In this document: positions 32,205 to 42,254 of the stretch, in pieces | Position numbering within the stretch: position 1 is the first letter of the stretch | Layout of the letters: every line of letters starts with the position of its first letter | Assembly (NCBI RefSeq): GCF_001646665.1 | Contig: NZ_LWBU01000158.1 | Span: forward strand, 62,001-126,000 | Source: Streptomyces noursei | Lineage (GTDB): Bacteria > Actinomycetota > Actinomycetes > Streptomycetales > Streptomycetaceae | Length of the DNA: 64,000 nucleotides | Direction of reading: 5' to 3' | The notes under the pieces: model-generated | The model's input: only the letters and a program-made list of their open reading frames with translations | Databases searched by the model: none | What the model was told of the DNA's origin: nothing | Made by a program: the position numbers and the translations under genes

Positions 32205-34022
32205 CTACTCCACGGTGACGGACTTCGCCAGGTTGCGCGGCTTGTCGATGTCCCGGCCCAGGGCCAGGGCCGTGTGGTAGGCGAGGAGCTGGAGCGGGAT
32301 GCCCATGAGGATCGGGTCCAGCTCGTCCTCGTTCTTCGGGACGATGATCGTGTGGTCGGCCTTCTCCTGCTCCTGGTGGGCGACCGCGAGGATCCTGCCG
32401 CTGCGGGCCTTGATCTCCTCCATGGCGGCCCGGTTCTTCTCCAGCAGGGAGTCGCTCGGGACGATCGCGACGGTCGGCATGGCGGGCTCGATCAGCGCCA
32501 GCGGACCGTGCTTCAGCTCGGAGGCCGGGTACGCCTCGGCGTGGATGTAGGAGATCTCCTTCAGCTTCAGGGAGGCCTCCAGGGCCACCGGGTAGCCCCG
32601 GACGCGGCCGATGAACATCATCGACTTGGCGTCCGCGTACTCGGCGGCGAGCTTCTTGATGTCCTCCTCGCCCTCGAGGATCTCCTGGATCTGGGCGGGC
32701 AGCTTGCGCAGGCCCTCGATGATCCGCTTGCCGTCGGCGACCGACAGGTCGCGGATGCGGCCCAGGTGCAGCGCGAGCAGCGCGAAGGCGACCACGGTGT
32801 TGGTGAAGCACTTGGTGGAGACGACGCAGACCTCGGGGCCGGCGTGCACGTACACGCCGCCGTCCGCCTCGCGGGCGATGGCGGAGCCGACCACGTTCAC
32901 GACGCCGAGGACGCGGGCGCCCTTGCGCTTGAGCTCCTGGACGGCGGCCAGCACGTCGTAGGTCTCGCCGGACTGGGAGACGGCGATGTAGAGGGTGTCG
33001 GGGTCCACGACCGGGTTGCGGTAGCGGAACTCGGAGGCCGGCTCGGAGTCGGCCGGGATGCGGGCCAGGCCCTCGATCAGCGAGGCGCCGATCAGACCGG
33101 CGTGGTACGAGGTGCCGCAGCCGAGGATCTTCACGCGGCGGATGCCCCGCGCCTCGCGGGCGTCCAGGTTCAGACCGCCGAGGTGCACGGTGGAGAACTT
33201 CTCGTCGATGCGGCCGCGCAGCACGCGGTCCACGGCGTCGGCCTGCTCCGAGATCTCCTTGTGCATGTACGTGTCGTGGCCGCCCATGTCGTAGGAGGCG
33301 GCCTCCCACTCCACGGTCTCGGGCGTGGCGGTGGTGAGCGTGCCCGAGGTGGTGTACGTGCGGAACTCGTCGGCCTTCAGGGTGGCCATCTCGCCGTCGT
33401 CGAGGGTGACGATCTGGCGGGTGTGGGCGATCAGCGCGGCGATGTCGGAGGCGACGAGCATCTCCTTCTCGCCGATGCCGAGGACGACCGGCGAGCCGTT
33501 GCGGGCCACGACGATGCGGTCGTTGAAGTCGGCGTGCATGACGGCGATGCCGTACGTGCCCTCGACGACCTTCAGCGCCTCGCGGACCTTCTCCTCCAGC
33601 GTCTCGGCCTGGGAGCGGGCGATCAGGTGGGTGAGGACCTCGGTGTCGGTCTCGGAGGCGAACACCACGCCCTCCGCCTCGAGCTTCGCGCGCAGCTCGG
33701 CGGCGTTGTCGACGATGCCGTTGTGGACGACCGCGACCTTGTTGTCGGGGTCCATGTGCGGGTGGGAGTTGACGTCGCTCGGGGCGCCGTGCGTGGCCCA
33801 GCGGGTGTGGGCGATGCCGGTGGTGCCGGTGAAGCGCTTGGGGACGCGGGCCTCCAGGTCGCGGACACGGCCCTTGGCCTTGACCATCTTCAGACCGGCC
33901 GACTTGGGGCTGGTGATCACCATGCCCGCCGAGTCGTACCCCCGGTACTCCAGCCGCGCCAGACCCTCCAGCAGCAGCGGAGCCACGTCACGCTTGCCGA
34001 TGTAACCGACGATTCCGCACAT
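32205..34022 (-). CDS. glmS: Glutamine-fructose-6-phosphate aminotransferase
   Basis: The protein has 605 residues from ATG 34022. The N-terminal glutaminase starts MCGIVGY with catalytic Cys2 and contains GIAHTRWATHG and HNGIVDN. Two SIS isomerase domains follow (CGTSYHAG, SQSGETYDV, and SELKHGPLALIE). The end KSVTVE is the family C-terminus that caps the active site. It makes glucosamine-6-phosphate, the entry to cell-wall amino sugars. It lies 33 bases downstream of a small gene (34056) on the same strand. Many streptomycetes carry two glmS copies; which one this is cannot be told here. Confidence 0.95.
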   Translation of the reverse strand: MCGIVGYIGKRDVAPLLLEGLARLEYRGYDSAGMVITSPKSAGLKMVKAKGRVRDLEARVPKRFTGTTGIAHTRWATHGAPSDVNSHPHMDPDNKVAVVHNGIVDNAAELRAKLEAEGVVFASETDTEVLTHLIARSQAETLEEKVREALKVVEGTYGIAVMHADFNDRIVVARNGSPVVLGIGEKEMLVASDIAALIAHTRQIVTLDDGEMATLKADEFRTYTTSGTLTTATPETVEWEAASYDMGGHDTYMHKEISEQADAVDRVLRGRIDEKFSTVHLGGLNLDAREARGIRRVKILGCGTSYHAGLIGASLIEGLARIPADSEPASEFRYRNPVVDPDTLYIAVSQSGETYDVLAAVQELKRKGARVLGVVNVVGSAIAREADGGVYVHAGPEVCVVSTKCFTNTVVAFALLALHLGRIRDLSVADGKRIIEGLRKLPAQIQEILEGEEDIKKLAAEYADAKSMMFIGRVRGYPVALEASLKLKEISYIHAEAYPASELKHGPLALIEPAMPTVAIVPSDSLLEKNRAAMEEIKARSGRILAVAHQEQEKADHTIIVPKNEDELDPILMGIPLQLLAYHTALALGRDIDKPRNLAKSVTVE

Positions 34023-34055
34023 AAAGTGTTGCCCCTCCAGGTTCGTGGTGTGTGC

Positions 34056-34355
34056 TCAGCCGTAGACGATGCGGCGCAGCTGCCGGAGCGAGAGCTCCGG
34101 TGGCGCCACCGCGCGGTGCGGCAGCTCGGCCGCGATCCGCTCGAAGATGGTGGCGTTCACCTCGCCGCCGGACTGCAGCTCGCGGTGGCGCCGGCGGACG
34201 AACTCCTCCGTCGTCTCGTCGAAGTACGCCAGCACGTCGAGCACCACCCGGGCGGCCTCACCGCGCTGGAGCGCGGTGCTGCGGACCAGGTGGTCGATGA
34301 GGTCGTCGTGCGACGGGCGGTGTTCGAGCACTCGTAGATATTGGAGGACAGGCAT
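34056..34355 (-). CDS. Conserved hypothetical protein upstream of glmS
   Basis: The protein has 99 residues from ATG 34355, with TGGAGGAC not optimally placed on the opposite strand and only a weak ribosome site on its own. It is predicted all-helical, acidic and soluble (HDDLIDHLVRSTALQRGEAARVVLDVLAYFDETTEEFVRRRHRELQ), and ends LRQLRRIVYG. The gap to glmS is 33 bases with no terminator, so it is co-transcribed with glmS. I do not know a function; a regulatory or assembly partner is conceivable. Confidence 0.7.
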   Translation of the reverse strand: MPVLQYLRVLEHRPSHDDLIDHLVRSTALQRGEAARVVLDVLAYFDETTEEFVRRRHRELQSGGEVNATIFERIAAELPHRAVAPPELSLRQLRRIVYG

Positions 34356-34370
34356 AGGGATGGCAACAAT

Positions 34371-34390
34371 CCTGCCCGATTTCGGGCAGG
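34371..34390 (-). terminator. Short hairpin after the DUF4429 gene
   Basis: CCTGCCCGA and TCGGGCAGG form a 9-bp stem with a TT centre, 17 bases past the stop of the gene at 34407 and just upstream of the 34355 start. On the minus strand it is followed by ATTGTT. It separates the two transcripts. Confidence 0.7.
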
Positions 34391-34406
34391 GTCGGGTCCG
34401 TTTTGG

Positions 34407-35273
34407 TCAGAGTTGCTTGAGTACTGCCTGTTTTGCCGTCGAGAACTCGTCGTCGGTGAGGACGCCCGCCCGGTGCAGCTCGCCCAGCTCCCGAAGCCGC
34501 CGCAGCAGGACGTCGTGGTCGGCGCCCGCCATCACCTCCGCCACCGGCGCCCCGGCCCGCGCCGGGGCGTCCGGGTGCGGCAGCCGGGCCACCACGGCCG
34601 CGCCGACGAGCGCCATCAGCGGGTCCTTGCGGAAGCCGTACAGCTCCACGGCGTACGGGTCGTACTTGGGCGCCGGGGGAGAGGCGGCCGCCCCGACCCC
34701 CACCCGGAAGCGCAGGTAGCCGTTCTCCAGTCCGGCGGCCGGCAGCCACTCCACCGCCTCGATGTCGGCCAGGGCCAGGGTGCGGACCCCGCCGGACGCC
34801 TTGGACTCCTCGGTCTTCCAGTTCCACTCCAGGCGCACGCGCTCCCCGTCGAACGTCACCGTGCCGTCCCCCGCCCCCACGGTGATCGGCACGGCGGGGC
34901 CGGGGAGCAGGTACCGGTCCACCGGACCGGTCTCCACCTGCTCCAGCAGCATCGCGTGGCGCACCTCGTCCACGAAGTACTCCGCCACCCCGCTGCGGTC
35001 GTTCGCCACCGCCAGCCGGTAGGGGTCGGAGCCGTCCGCCAGCCTGCCCCCGGTGACCCGCAGCAGTGGATCGGCCCCGTCACGCAGGCGCAGCCGCAGC
35101 CGCCCCGCCTTCCTGCCCGCCTCGAACGAGATCCCGGCCAGCGCCCGCAGGGGTACGGCGACCTCGCCGAGGGTCTGGCGCAGCAGCCCCACGCCCTTGT
35201 CGCCACCCGGCACGATGCGTATGACGTCCCCGTCGAAACTCCAGGTCCCGTCCTTCTGGATGATTTCCGTCAT
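34407..35273 (-). CDS. DUF4429-type protein with C-terminal SHOCT-like helix pair
   Basis: The protein has 288 residues from ATG 35273. It has two similar beta-rich halves: residues about 1-100 (TWSFDGDVIRIVPG...) and about 135-230 (GTVTFDGERVRLEW...), each starting with a T(W/V)xFDGxxxR motif, as in proteins with tandem DUF4429 domains. The last 40 residues (DVLLRRLRELGELHRAGVLTDDEFSTAKQAVLKQL) match the short SHOCT helical motif that often mediates oligomerisation. Soluble, no signal peptide. Function unknown. Confidence 0.75.
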   Translation of the reverse strand: MTEIIQKDGTWSFDGDVIRIVPGGDKGVGLLRQTLGEVAVPLRALAGISFEAGRKAGRLRLRLRDGADPLLRVTGGRLADGSDPYRLAVANDRSGVAEYFVDEVRHAMLLEQVETGPVDRYLLPGPAVPITVGAGDGTVTFDGERVRLEWNWKTEESKASGGVRTLALADIEAVEWLPAAGLENGYLRFRVGVGAAASPPAPKYDPYAVELYGFRKDPLMALVGAAVVARLPHPDAPARAGAPVAEVMAGADHDVLLRRLRELGELHRAGVLTDDEFSTAKQAVLKQL

Positions 35274-35326
35274 GCCGAGGATTCTGGCATTGGGGGAGTG
35301 GGCGCCGTCGGCCGAGGCGGTCCGGA

Positions 35327-35342
35327 AGTGGTCTATACCTTG
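35327..35342. promoter_or_regulatory. DasR-like box upstream of the GH20 gene
   Basis: AGTGGTCTATACCTTG matches the DasR consensus AGTGGTCTAGACCACT at 12 of 16 positions, with a perfect left half. It lies 81 bases upstream of the hexosaminidase start. DasR is the GntR repressor of chitin and GlcNAc genes in Streptomyces, and hexosaminidases are known targets. Confidence 0.55.
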
Positions 35343-35422
35343 ACCGGTCCTGAGGCGCACGGTACGCATGGACCGTTCGGTTGCCCCGCCACAGTCGCGA
35401 CGCCCCGTCGAAGGGACCGCTT

Positions 35423-37096
35423 GTGAGACAGCACGGAACGTCCCCCCGCACCCGCACCCGCACCACCCGCCCCGGAACCCGCCTCCTCGGCGTGCTGCTG
35501 CTCGTCGTGGCGGCCGGGGCCGCCGGCACCGGAGCCGCGCCCGCCGGCCCGGAGGCCGCCCCCACGACCCCCGCGCCCGCCGTGCGGCCGCTCGGCGACG
35601 TCGTGCCCGTGCCCGCCTCCGTGCGCCCCGGCGGCGCCCCGTACACGCTGACCGCCCGCACCCGCATCCAGGTGGACCGTGTCCCCGGCGCCGGCGCCGA
35701 CGCGCGTGAGGCCCGCCGCATCGGGACCTACCTCGCACAGGTGCTGCGGCCCTCCACCGGATACGCCCTGCCGGTCACCGGCGGCGACGGCCCCGGCGGC
35801 ATCCGGCTGCGGCTCAGCGGCCGCGAGACGGCGCTCGGGGAGGAGGGCTACCGGCTGGAGTCGGGGCCGGCGGGCGTCACCGTCACCGCCCGCGAACCCG
35901 CCGGCCTGTTCCACGGCGTCCAGACCCTCCGCCAGCAGCTGCCGGCCTCCATGGAGGAGGACACCCGGCAGCCCGGCCCCTGGACGGTCGCGGGCGGCAC
36001 CATCACCGACACCCCCCGCTACGGCTACCGGGGCGCGATGCTCGACGTGTCGCGGCACTTCTTCACCGTCGGGCAGGTCAAGCGCTACATCGACCAGCTG
36101 GCCCTCTACAAGATCAACAAGCTGCACCTGCACCTCAGCGACGACCAGGGCTGGCGCATCGCCGTCGACTCCTGGCCCCGCCTGGCCACCCACGGCGGCT
36201 CCACCCAGGTCGGCGGCGGGCCCGGCGGGTACTACACCAAGGCCCAGTACAAGGACATCGTCGCGTACGCCGCCTCCCGCCACCTGGAGGTCGTGCCCGA
36301 GATCGACATGCCCGGCCACACCAACGCCGCCCTCGCCTCGTACGCCGAGCTGAACTGCGACGGCGTCGCGCCGCCCCTCTACACGGGCACCGAGGTCGGC
36401 TTCAGCAGCCTGTGCGTGGCGAAGGACGTCACGTACGACTTCGTCGACGACGTCGTCCGCGAGCTCGCCGCGCTCACCCCCGGCCGGTACCTGCACATCG
36501 GCGGCGACGAGGCCCACTCCACCAGCCACCGAGACTACGTGGCCTTCATGGACCGGGCGCAGGCCACCGTGGCGAAGTACGGCAAGACGGTCGTCGGGTG
36601 GCACCAGCTCACCGGTGCCCGCCCGGCGCCCGGCGCGCTCGCCCAGTACTGGGGCCTGGACCGCACCGGCGACGCGGAGAAGGCGCGGGTGGCGGACGCC
36701 GCGCGCAACGGCACCGGGCTGGTCCTGTCGCCCGCCGACCGGCTCTACCTGGACATGAAGTACACCAAGGACACCCCGCTCGGCCTGTCGTGGGCCGGGT
36801 ACGTCGAGGTGCGGCGGTCCTACGACTGGGACCCGGGCGCCTACCTGCCGGGCGTCCCCGCGGGCGCCGTCAGGGGCGTGGAGGCGCCGCTGTGGAGCGA
36901 GACCGTCTCGACGAGCGCCCACATCGACACGATGGCCTTCCCCCGGCTGCTCAGCGCGGCGGAGCTGGGCTGGTCCCCGGCCGCCTCGCACGACTGGGAG
37001 GACTACCGGCAGCGGCTCGCGGGCCAGGGGCCGCGCCTGGAGGCGCTGGGCGTCGACTACCACCGGTCGCCGCAGGTGCCGTGGCGGACCCGGTGA
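35423..37096 (+). CDS. Secreted GH20 beta-N-acetylhexosaminidase
   Basis: The protein has 557 residues from GTG 35423, behind AAGGGA. Signal peptide is residues about 1-40. A small N-terminal alpha/beta domain (GH20b-like) is at about 60-190, then the GH20 barrel. Motifs: RGAMLDVSRHFF (substrate Arg/Asp/His), HLHLSDDQGWRI, VPEIDMPGHTNAAL, and the catalytic pair D362-E363 in HIGGDEAHS. It releases GlcNAc from chitobiose and glycans outside the cell. It sits behind a DasR-like box and between des genes and a DUF4429 gene. Ends at a bidirectional terminator. Confidence 0.93.
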   Translation: MRQHGTSPRTRTRTTRPGTRLLGVLLLVVAAGAAGTGAAPAGPEAAPTTPAPAVRPLGDVVPVPASVRPGGAPYTLTARTRIQVDRVPGAGADAREARRIGTYLAQVLRPSTGYALPVTGGDGPGGIRLRLSGRETALGEEGYRLESGPAGVTVTAREPAGLFHGVQTLRQQLPASMEEDTRQPGPWTVAGGTITDTPRYGYRGAMLDVSRHFFTVGQVKRYIDQLALYKINKLHLHLSDDQGWRIAVDSWPRLATHGGSTQVGGGPGGYYTKAQYKDIVAYAASRHLEVVPEIDMPGHTNAALASYAELNCDGVAPPLYTGTEVGFSSLCVAKDVTYDFVDDVVRELAALTPGRYLHIGGDEAHSTSHRDYVAFMDRAQATVAKYGKTVVGWHQLTGARPAPGALAQYWGLDRTGDAEKARVADAARNGTGLVLSPADRLYLDMKYTKDTPLGLSWAGYVEVRRSYDWDPGAYLPGVPAGAVRGVEAPLWSETVSTSAHIDTMAFPRLLSAAELGWSPAASHDWEDYRQRLAGQGPRLEALGVDYHRSPQVPWRTR

Positions 37097-37100
37097 AAAA

Positions 37101-37145
37101 GCCGGGGCGCTGAACGGAGGACCGTACTCCGTCCAGCGCCCCGGC
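37101..37145. terminator. Bidirectional terminator between GH20 and desD genes
   Basis: GCCGGGGCGCTG (37101-37112) pairs with CAGCGCCCCGGC (37134-37145), and ACGGAG with CTCCGT inside, forming a long interrupted stem between convergent stops. Confidence 0.9.
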
Positions 37146-37155
37146 CGGCCCGTGG

Positions 37156-38922
37156 CTACGCGAAGCGCGCGATCGGGTTGACCAGCGTGCCCACGAACTG
37201 CAGCGCGCCGGAGGGGTCCGCCAGGTCCACCATCTGCTTGTTGTTGCGCAGCTGGAGGCGGTTGAGGCACGACAGCGCGAACTCGTCCGCGAACATGTCG
37301 TACTGCTTGAACTTGTCGGCCAGCTCCGGCTTCGAGTCCTGGTACGCCTTCACGCACTCGGCGACCGTCCGCCAGAAGTCGTCCTCGCCCAGCACGCCCT
37401 CGGCGGCGAGCGTCGCGCCCAGGAAGCGGAAGAAGCAGTCGAAGACGTCGGTGAAGACGGACAGCAGTTTGGTGTCCTCGGGCACGTCGACCCGGATCCG
37501 CTCCACCGCCGGCGGCAGCACCGCGTCGGGGTCCATCACCGCGATCTCCTCGGCGATGTCCTTGAAGATCGCACGCTCGACGACGCCGTCCTCGATCACC
37601 AGGATCACGTTCTCGCCGTGCGGCATCCACACCAGGTCGTAGGCGTAGAAGGTGTGCAGGATCGGGAGCAGGTACGCGTCCAGGTAGCGGCGCAGCCACT
37701 CCGTCGGCGCCAGGCCCGACTCGGCGATCAGCGCGCCCGCGAACGACGCGCCCTCGTGGTCGGTGTGCAGCAGCGACGCCATGGTGGCGAGGCGCTGCCC
37801 GTCCTCGACGGTGGGCACCGGGCTCTCGCGCCACAGCGCGGCGAGCATCTTGCGGTACGGGGAGTAGCGGTCCGTCGCGGCCTCGTACTCCAGGTGCCGG
37901 TAGCCGACCGCCGCGCGCTCGCGGATGATCGAGAAGCGGGCCGCCTTCAGGACGTCGTCGCTCTCGATGAGGTGGGCCAGCCAGTCGTTGATGGCCGGGG
38001 TCGCCTCCATGTAGGCGGCGGACAGGCCGCGCATGAAGCCCATGTTGAGGACCGAGATGGCCGTCTTGACGTAGTGCTTGGCCGGGTCGTTCGTGTTGAA
38101 GAACGTACGGATCGACTGCTGGGCCAGGTACGGGTCGTCGCCCTCGCCGAGGAACACCAGGCGCTGCCGGGCGATCTCGGCGGCGAAGGTGACCGACAGC
38201 TTGTTCCACCACTGCCAGGGGTGGACGGGCACGAGCAGGTAGTCGGCGAAGTCCAGGCCCAGGTCGGCGAGCGTCCGGGCGAAGCCGTCGACGGCCGCGT
38301 CACCGAGCTCGGCGCGCACGAAGGTCTCGTAATCGATGCCCTCGCCCGCCGTGAAGGTGGTGCGGTCGCGGTGGGCGGCCAGCCAGATCAGCCGGACCGG
38401 GTTCGCGGCCTCCGGCGCGTAGGCGTGGTACTCGTCGATGCCGAAGCCCAGGCGCCCGTTGTTGGCGACGAAGCAGGGGTGGCCCTCGGTCATGCCGGTC
38501 TCGACGTCCTGGAAGCCGGCCTTCGCCAGCTCGGCGGCGGGCACCTGCGGCTTGGTGGACTTGTAGGCCGTGCCGGAGAGGGTGGAGGAGATCTCCTCCA
38601 GGTACACCGGCAGGATCTCGTCGCTCAGGCCGAGGGAGCCGCGCAGCTCGACGACGAACCGCAGCGCGTCGAGCGGCAGCTCCTCGCCGCCCTGGTGGCG
38701 GCTGATGGAACCGGCGTCGACCTGCCAGTGGTCGAGGGCGAACCGGGTGGCGGTGAAGCGGTACTCGGTGCCGCCGTCGTCGCTGAGCACGCGGTAGCGG
38801 TCGTCGCCCAGGGGCTCGGGGCTGAGCAGCCGCTCGTGGGCGAACTCGGCCAGGCCCTTGCGGATCAGGAGGCGGTTGGCGTGCGCCCAGCGTTCCGGGG
38901 TGAGGTGTGCGACGGGGTTCAC
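37156..38922 (-). CDS. desD: Desferrioxamine synthetase (NIS siderophore synthetase)
   Basis: The protein has 588 residues from GTG 38922, overlapping desC by four bases. It is an IucA/IucC-type ATP-dependent synthetase: GHPCFVANNGRLGFG is the substrate/ATP segment near the N-terminus, the VPVHPWQWWNKL block follows, KTAISVLNMGFMRGLS carries the KxS-type nucleotide site, and HGENVILVIEDG is near the C-terminal metal site, followed by a ferric reductase-like helical end. It condenses and cyclises N-acyl-N-hydroxycadaverine units into desferrioxamine. Last gene of desABCD, under the iron box upstream of desA. Confidence 0.95.
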   Translation of the reverse strand: MNPVAHLTPERWAHANRLLIRKGLAEFAHERLLSPEPLGDDRYRVLSDDGGTEYRFTATRFALDHWQVDAGSISRHQGGEELPLDALRFVVELRGSLGLSDEILPVYLEEISSTLSGTAYKSTKPQVPAAELAKAGFQDVETGMTEGHPCFVANNGRLGFGIDEYHAYAPEAANPVRLIWLAAHRDRTTFTAGEGIDYETFVRAELGDAAVDGFARTLADLGLDFADYLLVPVHPWQWWNKLSVTFAAEIARQRLVFLGEGDDPYLAQQSIRTFFNTNDPAKHYVKTAISVLNMGFMRGLSAAYMEATPAINDWLAHLIESDDVLKAARFSIIRERAAVGYRHLEYEAATDRYSPYRKMLAALWRESPVPTVEDGQRLATMASLLHTDHEGASFAGALIAESGLAPTEWLRRYLDAYLLPILHTFYAYDLVWMPHGENVILVIEDGVVERAIFKDIAEEIAVMDPDAVLPPAVERIRVDVPEDTKLLSVFTDVFDCFFRFLGATLAAEGVLGEDDFWRTVAECVKAYQDSKPELADKFKQYDMFADEFALSCLNRLQLRNNKQMVDLADPSGALQFVGTLVNPIARFA

Positions 38923-39479
38923 CGGGCGGCCCCGATCGCCGCGTGGAACTGCTCCCGGGTGCAGAAGCTCAGGTACGCGTCCTTCTCCGGCTTGGCTATC
39001 TTCTCGGCTATCGAGAAGCCGACGGCCGCGTTCAGCGCGTGGACCGCCTCGTTGCGCACGTCGGGCTCGACGACGACCCGCTCGGTCGCCGGGTCGCGGA
39101 ACAGCTCCCGCATCACGGCGGTGATCACGGCGCGGGTGAAGCCGTGGACGGGCGTGTCGGTCGGGGCGACCAGGAAGTGCATGCCGACGTCACCGGGCCG
39201 GGCCCCGTACAGCCCGACCAGCTCGACCTTCGAGGGGTCGTAGCGCTCCATGAGGAACGCCGGCTCGCCGTCGTGCAGGCCGATGAAGGCGTCGTGGTGC
39301 TCGTTCGCGGCGATCGCCATGTACTCGCGCTGGACGTCCGCGACGGTGTGGTTCTGCATCAGCCAGAACGCGGCCTTGGGGTGGGTCACCCAGGAGTGGA
39401 TCAGCTCGCCGTCGTCGAGCGGGTCGAGCGGCCGGAAGGTGAACGTCCCCAGGGTGGGGGTGGTGCGGGTGGTGCTCAT
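38919..39479 (-). CDS. desC: Siderophore N-acyltransferase
   Basis: The protein has 186 residues from ATG 39479, overlapping the desB stop (ATGA) and overlapping desD downstream. It is a GNAT-fold acyltransferase of the IucB/RhbD type: [32 protein letters not shown] at the start and [19 protein letters not shown] at the acyl-CoA binding site. It acylates N-hydroxycadaverine with succinyl- or acetyl-CoA, which sets desferrioxamine E versus B. Confidence 0.93.
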   Translation of the reverse strand: MSTTRTTPTLGTFTFRPLDPLDDGELIHSWVTHPKAAFWLMQNHTVADVQREYMAIAANEHHDAFIGLHDGEPAFLMERYDPSKVELVGLYGARPGDVGMHFLVAPTDTPVHGFTRAVITAVMRELFRDPATERVVVEPDVRNEAVHALNAAVGFSIAEKIAKPEKDAYLSFCTREQFHAAIGAAR

Positions 39480-40738
39480 ACGGCGAACTCCTGGAACGCG
39501 ATGGACTTCTCGACGGGGTAGTACTCGGAGCCCAGCAGCTCGCCGATGATGTACGCGTTGCGGTAGGCGCCCATGCCCAGGTCGGGGCTGGTGATCGAGT
39601 GGGTGTGCACGCCGGCGTTCTGAAGGAAGATGCCGCGGCCGGTCGTGTCGATGGAGTAGTTGCGCGCCACGTCGAAGCGGCCCTGGCCGTCCCAGCGGAT
39701 GCGGTCCTTCACCGGGTTCAGGAACTCGGGCGTGACGTACTTGTAGCCGGTGGCGAGGATCAGGCCCTCGGTCTCGATCTCGTAGTCCTTGCCCTGCTCC
39801 TCCTGGCGCAGGCCCAGGGTGTACGTGCCGTCCCGGTACGCCGCGGAGTTCAGCGACGAGTTGGTGAGCAGGCGCGTGGGGACGGGGCCGCCGAGGTTCT
39901 TCTGGTACAGCAGGTCGAAGATGGCGTCGATCAGCTCGCCGTCGATGCCCTTGAACAGGCCCTTCTGCTGCGACTCCAGACGGTAGCGGGTGGCCTCGGG
40001 GAGCGCGTGGAAGTAGTCCACGTACTCGGGGGAGGTCATCTCCAGCGTGAGCTTGGTGTACTCCAGCGGGAAGAACCGGGGGGAGCGGGTGACCCAGTTC
40101 AGCCGGTAGCCGTGGACGTCGATCTCGCTGAGCAGGTCGTAGTAGATCTCCGCGGCGCTCTGGCCGCTGCCCACGAGGGTGATCGACTTCTTCTTCTGCA
40201 GCGCTTCCTTGTTGGGCAGGTAGCGCGAGTTGTGGATGAAGTCGCCCTCCAGGTCCCGGCAGGCGTCCGGGACGTGGGGCGGGGTGCCGGTGCCCAGGAC
40301 GAGGTGACGGGCGCGGAACGTTTCTCCCGCGGTGGTGCGGACCGCGTACAGCTCCTCCTCGGCGTCGTACTCGACGGTCTCGACGGTGGTGGAGAAGCGG
40401 ATGCTGCTCAGCTTCCCGGCGGCCCAGCGGCAGTAGTCGTTGTACTCGGTCCGCAGCGGGTAGAAGTTCTCGCGGATGTAGAACGAGTAGAGCCGGCCGT
40501 TCTCCTTGAGGTACTGGAGGAAGGAGTACGGCGACGTCGGGTCGGCGAGGGTGACGAGGTCCGACAGGAACGGCGTCTGGAGGTGGGCGCCCTCCAGGAA
40601 CATGCCGGAGTGCCACTCGAAGCCGGGCTTGGACTCCAGGAAGACGCCGTCGAGCTCGTCGATCGGCTCGGTGAGGCAGGCGAGGCCGAGGTTGAACGGA
40701 CCCAGTCCGATACCGATGAAATCAAGAGGCGTGGACAA
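39476..40738 (-). CDS. desB: Cadaverine N-monooxygenase
   Basis: The best-supported start is TTG 40738, four to five bases after GGAGAGA; a TTG at 40750 has a weaker site. That gives 420 residues starting [19 protein letters not shown], which is the FAD dinucleotide site. [18 protein letters not shown] is the NADPH site and LATGYKY the conserved end motif of IucD-type N-hydroxylases. It hydroxylates cadaverine made by DesA. The start lies inside the 3' end of desA, so the genes are translationally coupled. Confidence 0.93.
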   Translation of the reverse strand: MSTPLDFIGIGLGPFNLGLACLTEPIDELDGVFLESKPGFEWHSGMFLEGAHLQTPFLSDLVTLADPTSPYSFLQYLKENGRLYSFYIRENFYPLRTEYNDYCRWAAGKLSSIRFSTTVETVEYDAEEELYAVRTTAGETFRARHLVLGTGTPPHVPDACRDLEGDFIHNSRYLPNKEALQKKKSITLVGSGQSAAEIYYDLLSEIDVHGYRLNWVTRSPRFFPLEYTKLTLEMTSPEYVDYFHALPEATRYRLESQQKGLFKGIDGELIDAIFDLLYQKNLGGPVPTRLLTNSSLNSAAYRDGTYTLGLRQEEQGKDYEIETEGLILATGYKYVTPEFLNPVKDRIRWDGQGRFDVARNYSIDTTGRGIFLQNAGVHTHSITSPDLGMGAYRNAYIIGELLGSEYYPVEKSIAFQEFAV

Positions 40739-42164
40739 GGTTCTCTCCAAGGTACTGCTCGGCGTGGCCGGCGATCAGGTCGAGGACGGCGGTGATGTCG
40801 TGCACGGTCGTCTCGGGGTTGAGCAGGGTGAACTTGAGGTACTGGCGGCCGTCGACCTTCGTCCCGGCGACGACGGCCTCGCCCGACGCGAAGAGCGCCT
40901 TGCGGGCGTAGAGGTTGGCGCGGTCGATCTCGGCGGGCGAGGTGACGGCGGTGGGGATGTAGCGGAAGACCAGCGTGGACAGGGAGGGCCGCACGACCAC
41001 GTCGTAGCGGGGGTCGGCGGCGAGCACGTCCCAGCCGCCCGCGGCCAGGTCGCACACCTCGTCGAAGAGCTGCCCCACGCCGTCGGCGCCCATGACGCGC
41101 AGCGTCATCCACAGCTTGAGCGCGTCGAAGCGGCGGGTCGTCTGGAGCGACTTGTCGACCTGGTTGGGGATCCGCTCCTCCACGGTGCGCCGCGGGTTCA
41201 GGTAGTCCGCGTGGTACGTGGCGTGGCGCAGCGTGGCGCCGTCGCGGACCAGCACGGCGGAGGAACTGACCGGCTGGAAGAACGACTTGTGGTAGTCGAC
41301 CGTGACCGAGTCGGCGCGCTCGATGCCGTCGAGGAGGTGGCGGCGGGTGGGGGAGGCGAGCAGGCCGCAGCCGTAGGCGGCGTCGACGTGCATCCAGGCG
41401 CCGTACTGGGCGGCCAGCTCGGCGATCTCCGGGAGCGGGTCGATGGAGCCGAAGTCCGTGGTGCCGGCGGTCGCGACGATCGCCATGGGCGTGAGGCCCT
41501 GGGCGGCGCACAGCTCCAGCTCGGCGGCGAGGGCGACGGACTGCATGCGCTTGTCGCGGTCGGTGGGGACGGAGACGACCGACTGGGGCGGCAGGCCGAG
41601 GAGTTTGGCCGACTTCTGGACGCTGAAGTGGCTGCACTCGGAGGAGAAGATGCGCAGTTTCGCCAGGTCGTCCGTCTTGGCCTCCTCGCGCGCCAGGAGC
41701 AGCGCCTGGAGGTTGGACTGCGTGCCGCCGCTGGTGAAGACGCCGTCCGCGGCCGGGCCGAGGCCGATGCGGCCGGTGGTCCAGTCGATCAGTTTGCGCT
41801 CGATGAGGGTGCCGCCGGCGCTCTGGTCCCAGGTGTCCAGCGAGGAGTTGACGGCCGAGAGCACCGCCTCTCCCAGGACCGCGGGGATGACCACCGGGCA
41901 GTTGAGGTGGCCCAGGTAGCGCGGGTGGTGGAAGTAGACGGCGTCGCGCAGGTAGACCTGCTCCAGCTCGTCGAGGGCGGCGGACGCGTCGCCGAGCGGC
42001 TTGTCGAGGTCCACGGCCGCGACGAGCGGCGCCAGTTCATCGGGGGTGACGCCGGTGAACGGCTGTCGGGTGGAGGCGAGCCGGCTCGCCACCCGCTCCA
42101 CTCCTTCGGTGACGGAACGCCGGTACTGCTCGGCGGTCACGTCATTGAGCAGGTGCGAGCGCAT
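40722..42164 (-). CDS. desA: PLP-dependent lysine decarboxylase
   Basis: The protein has 480 residues from ATG 42164, behind GGAGGACA. It is a fold-type I group II decarboxylase: [22 protein letters not shown] with the PLP-binding Asp, and [10 protein letters not shown] with the Schiff-base lysine. It converts lysine to cadaverine, the first step of desferrioxamine synthesis. First gene of desABCD; a DmdR1-type iron box is 72 bases upstream, so expression should rise in iron starvation. Confidence 0.95.
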   Translation of the reverse strand: MRSHLLNDVTAEQYRRSVTEGVERVASRLASTRQPFTGVTPDELAPLVAAVDLDKPLGDASAALDELEQVYLRDAVYFHHPRYLGHLNCPVVIPAVLGEAVLSAVNSSLDTWDQSAGGTLIERKLIDWTTGRIGLGPAADGVFTSGGTQSNLQALLLAREEAKTDDLAKLRIFSSECSHFSVQKSAKLLGLPPQSVVSVPTDRDKRMQSVALAAELELCAAQGLTPMAIVATAGTTDFGSIDPLPEIAELAAQYGAWMHVDAAYGCGLLASPTRRHLLDGIERADSVTVDYHKSFFQPVSSSAVLVRDGATLRHATYHADYLNPRRTVEERIPNQVDKSLQTTRRFDALKLWMTLRVMGADGVGQLFDEVCDLAAGGWDVLAADPRYDVVVRPSLSTLVFRYIPTAVTSPAEIDRANLYARKALFASGEAVVAGTKVDGRQYLKFTLLNPETTVHDITAVLDLIAGHAEQYLGENLVHAS

Positions 42165-42235
42165 GCGATTGTCCTCCCGGACGGGGACTTGAACGGCCCT
42201 CGGCGGACAGAAGGGGTGAGGTGCCGTGGCGTAAG

Positions 42236-42254
42236 TAAGGTTAGCCTAACCTAA
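42236..42254. promoter_or_regulatory. Iron box (DmdR1/IdeR type) upstream of desA
   Basis: TAAGGTTAGCCTAACCTAA is a 19-bp palindrome agreeing with the established streptomycete iron box (TTAGGTTAGGCTCACCTAA). It lies 72 bases upstream of the desA ATG and would bind Fe-loaded DmdR1 to repress desABCD. Confidence 0.92.

Noticed and set aside
35333..38212. A 959-codon minus-strand open frame
   Set aside because: It overlaps the GH20 gene antisense and the desD gene out of frame; both of those have full catalytic motifs.
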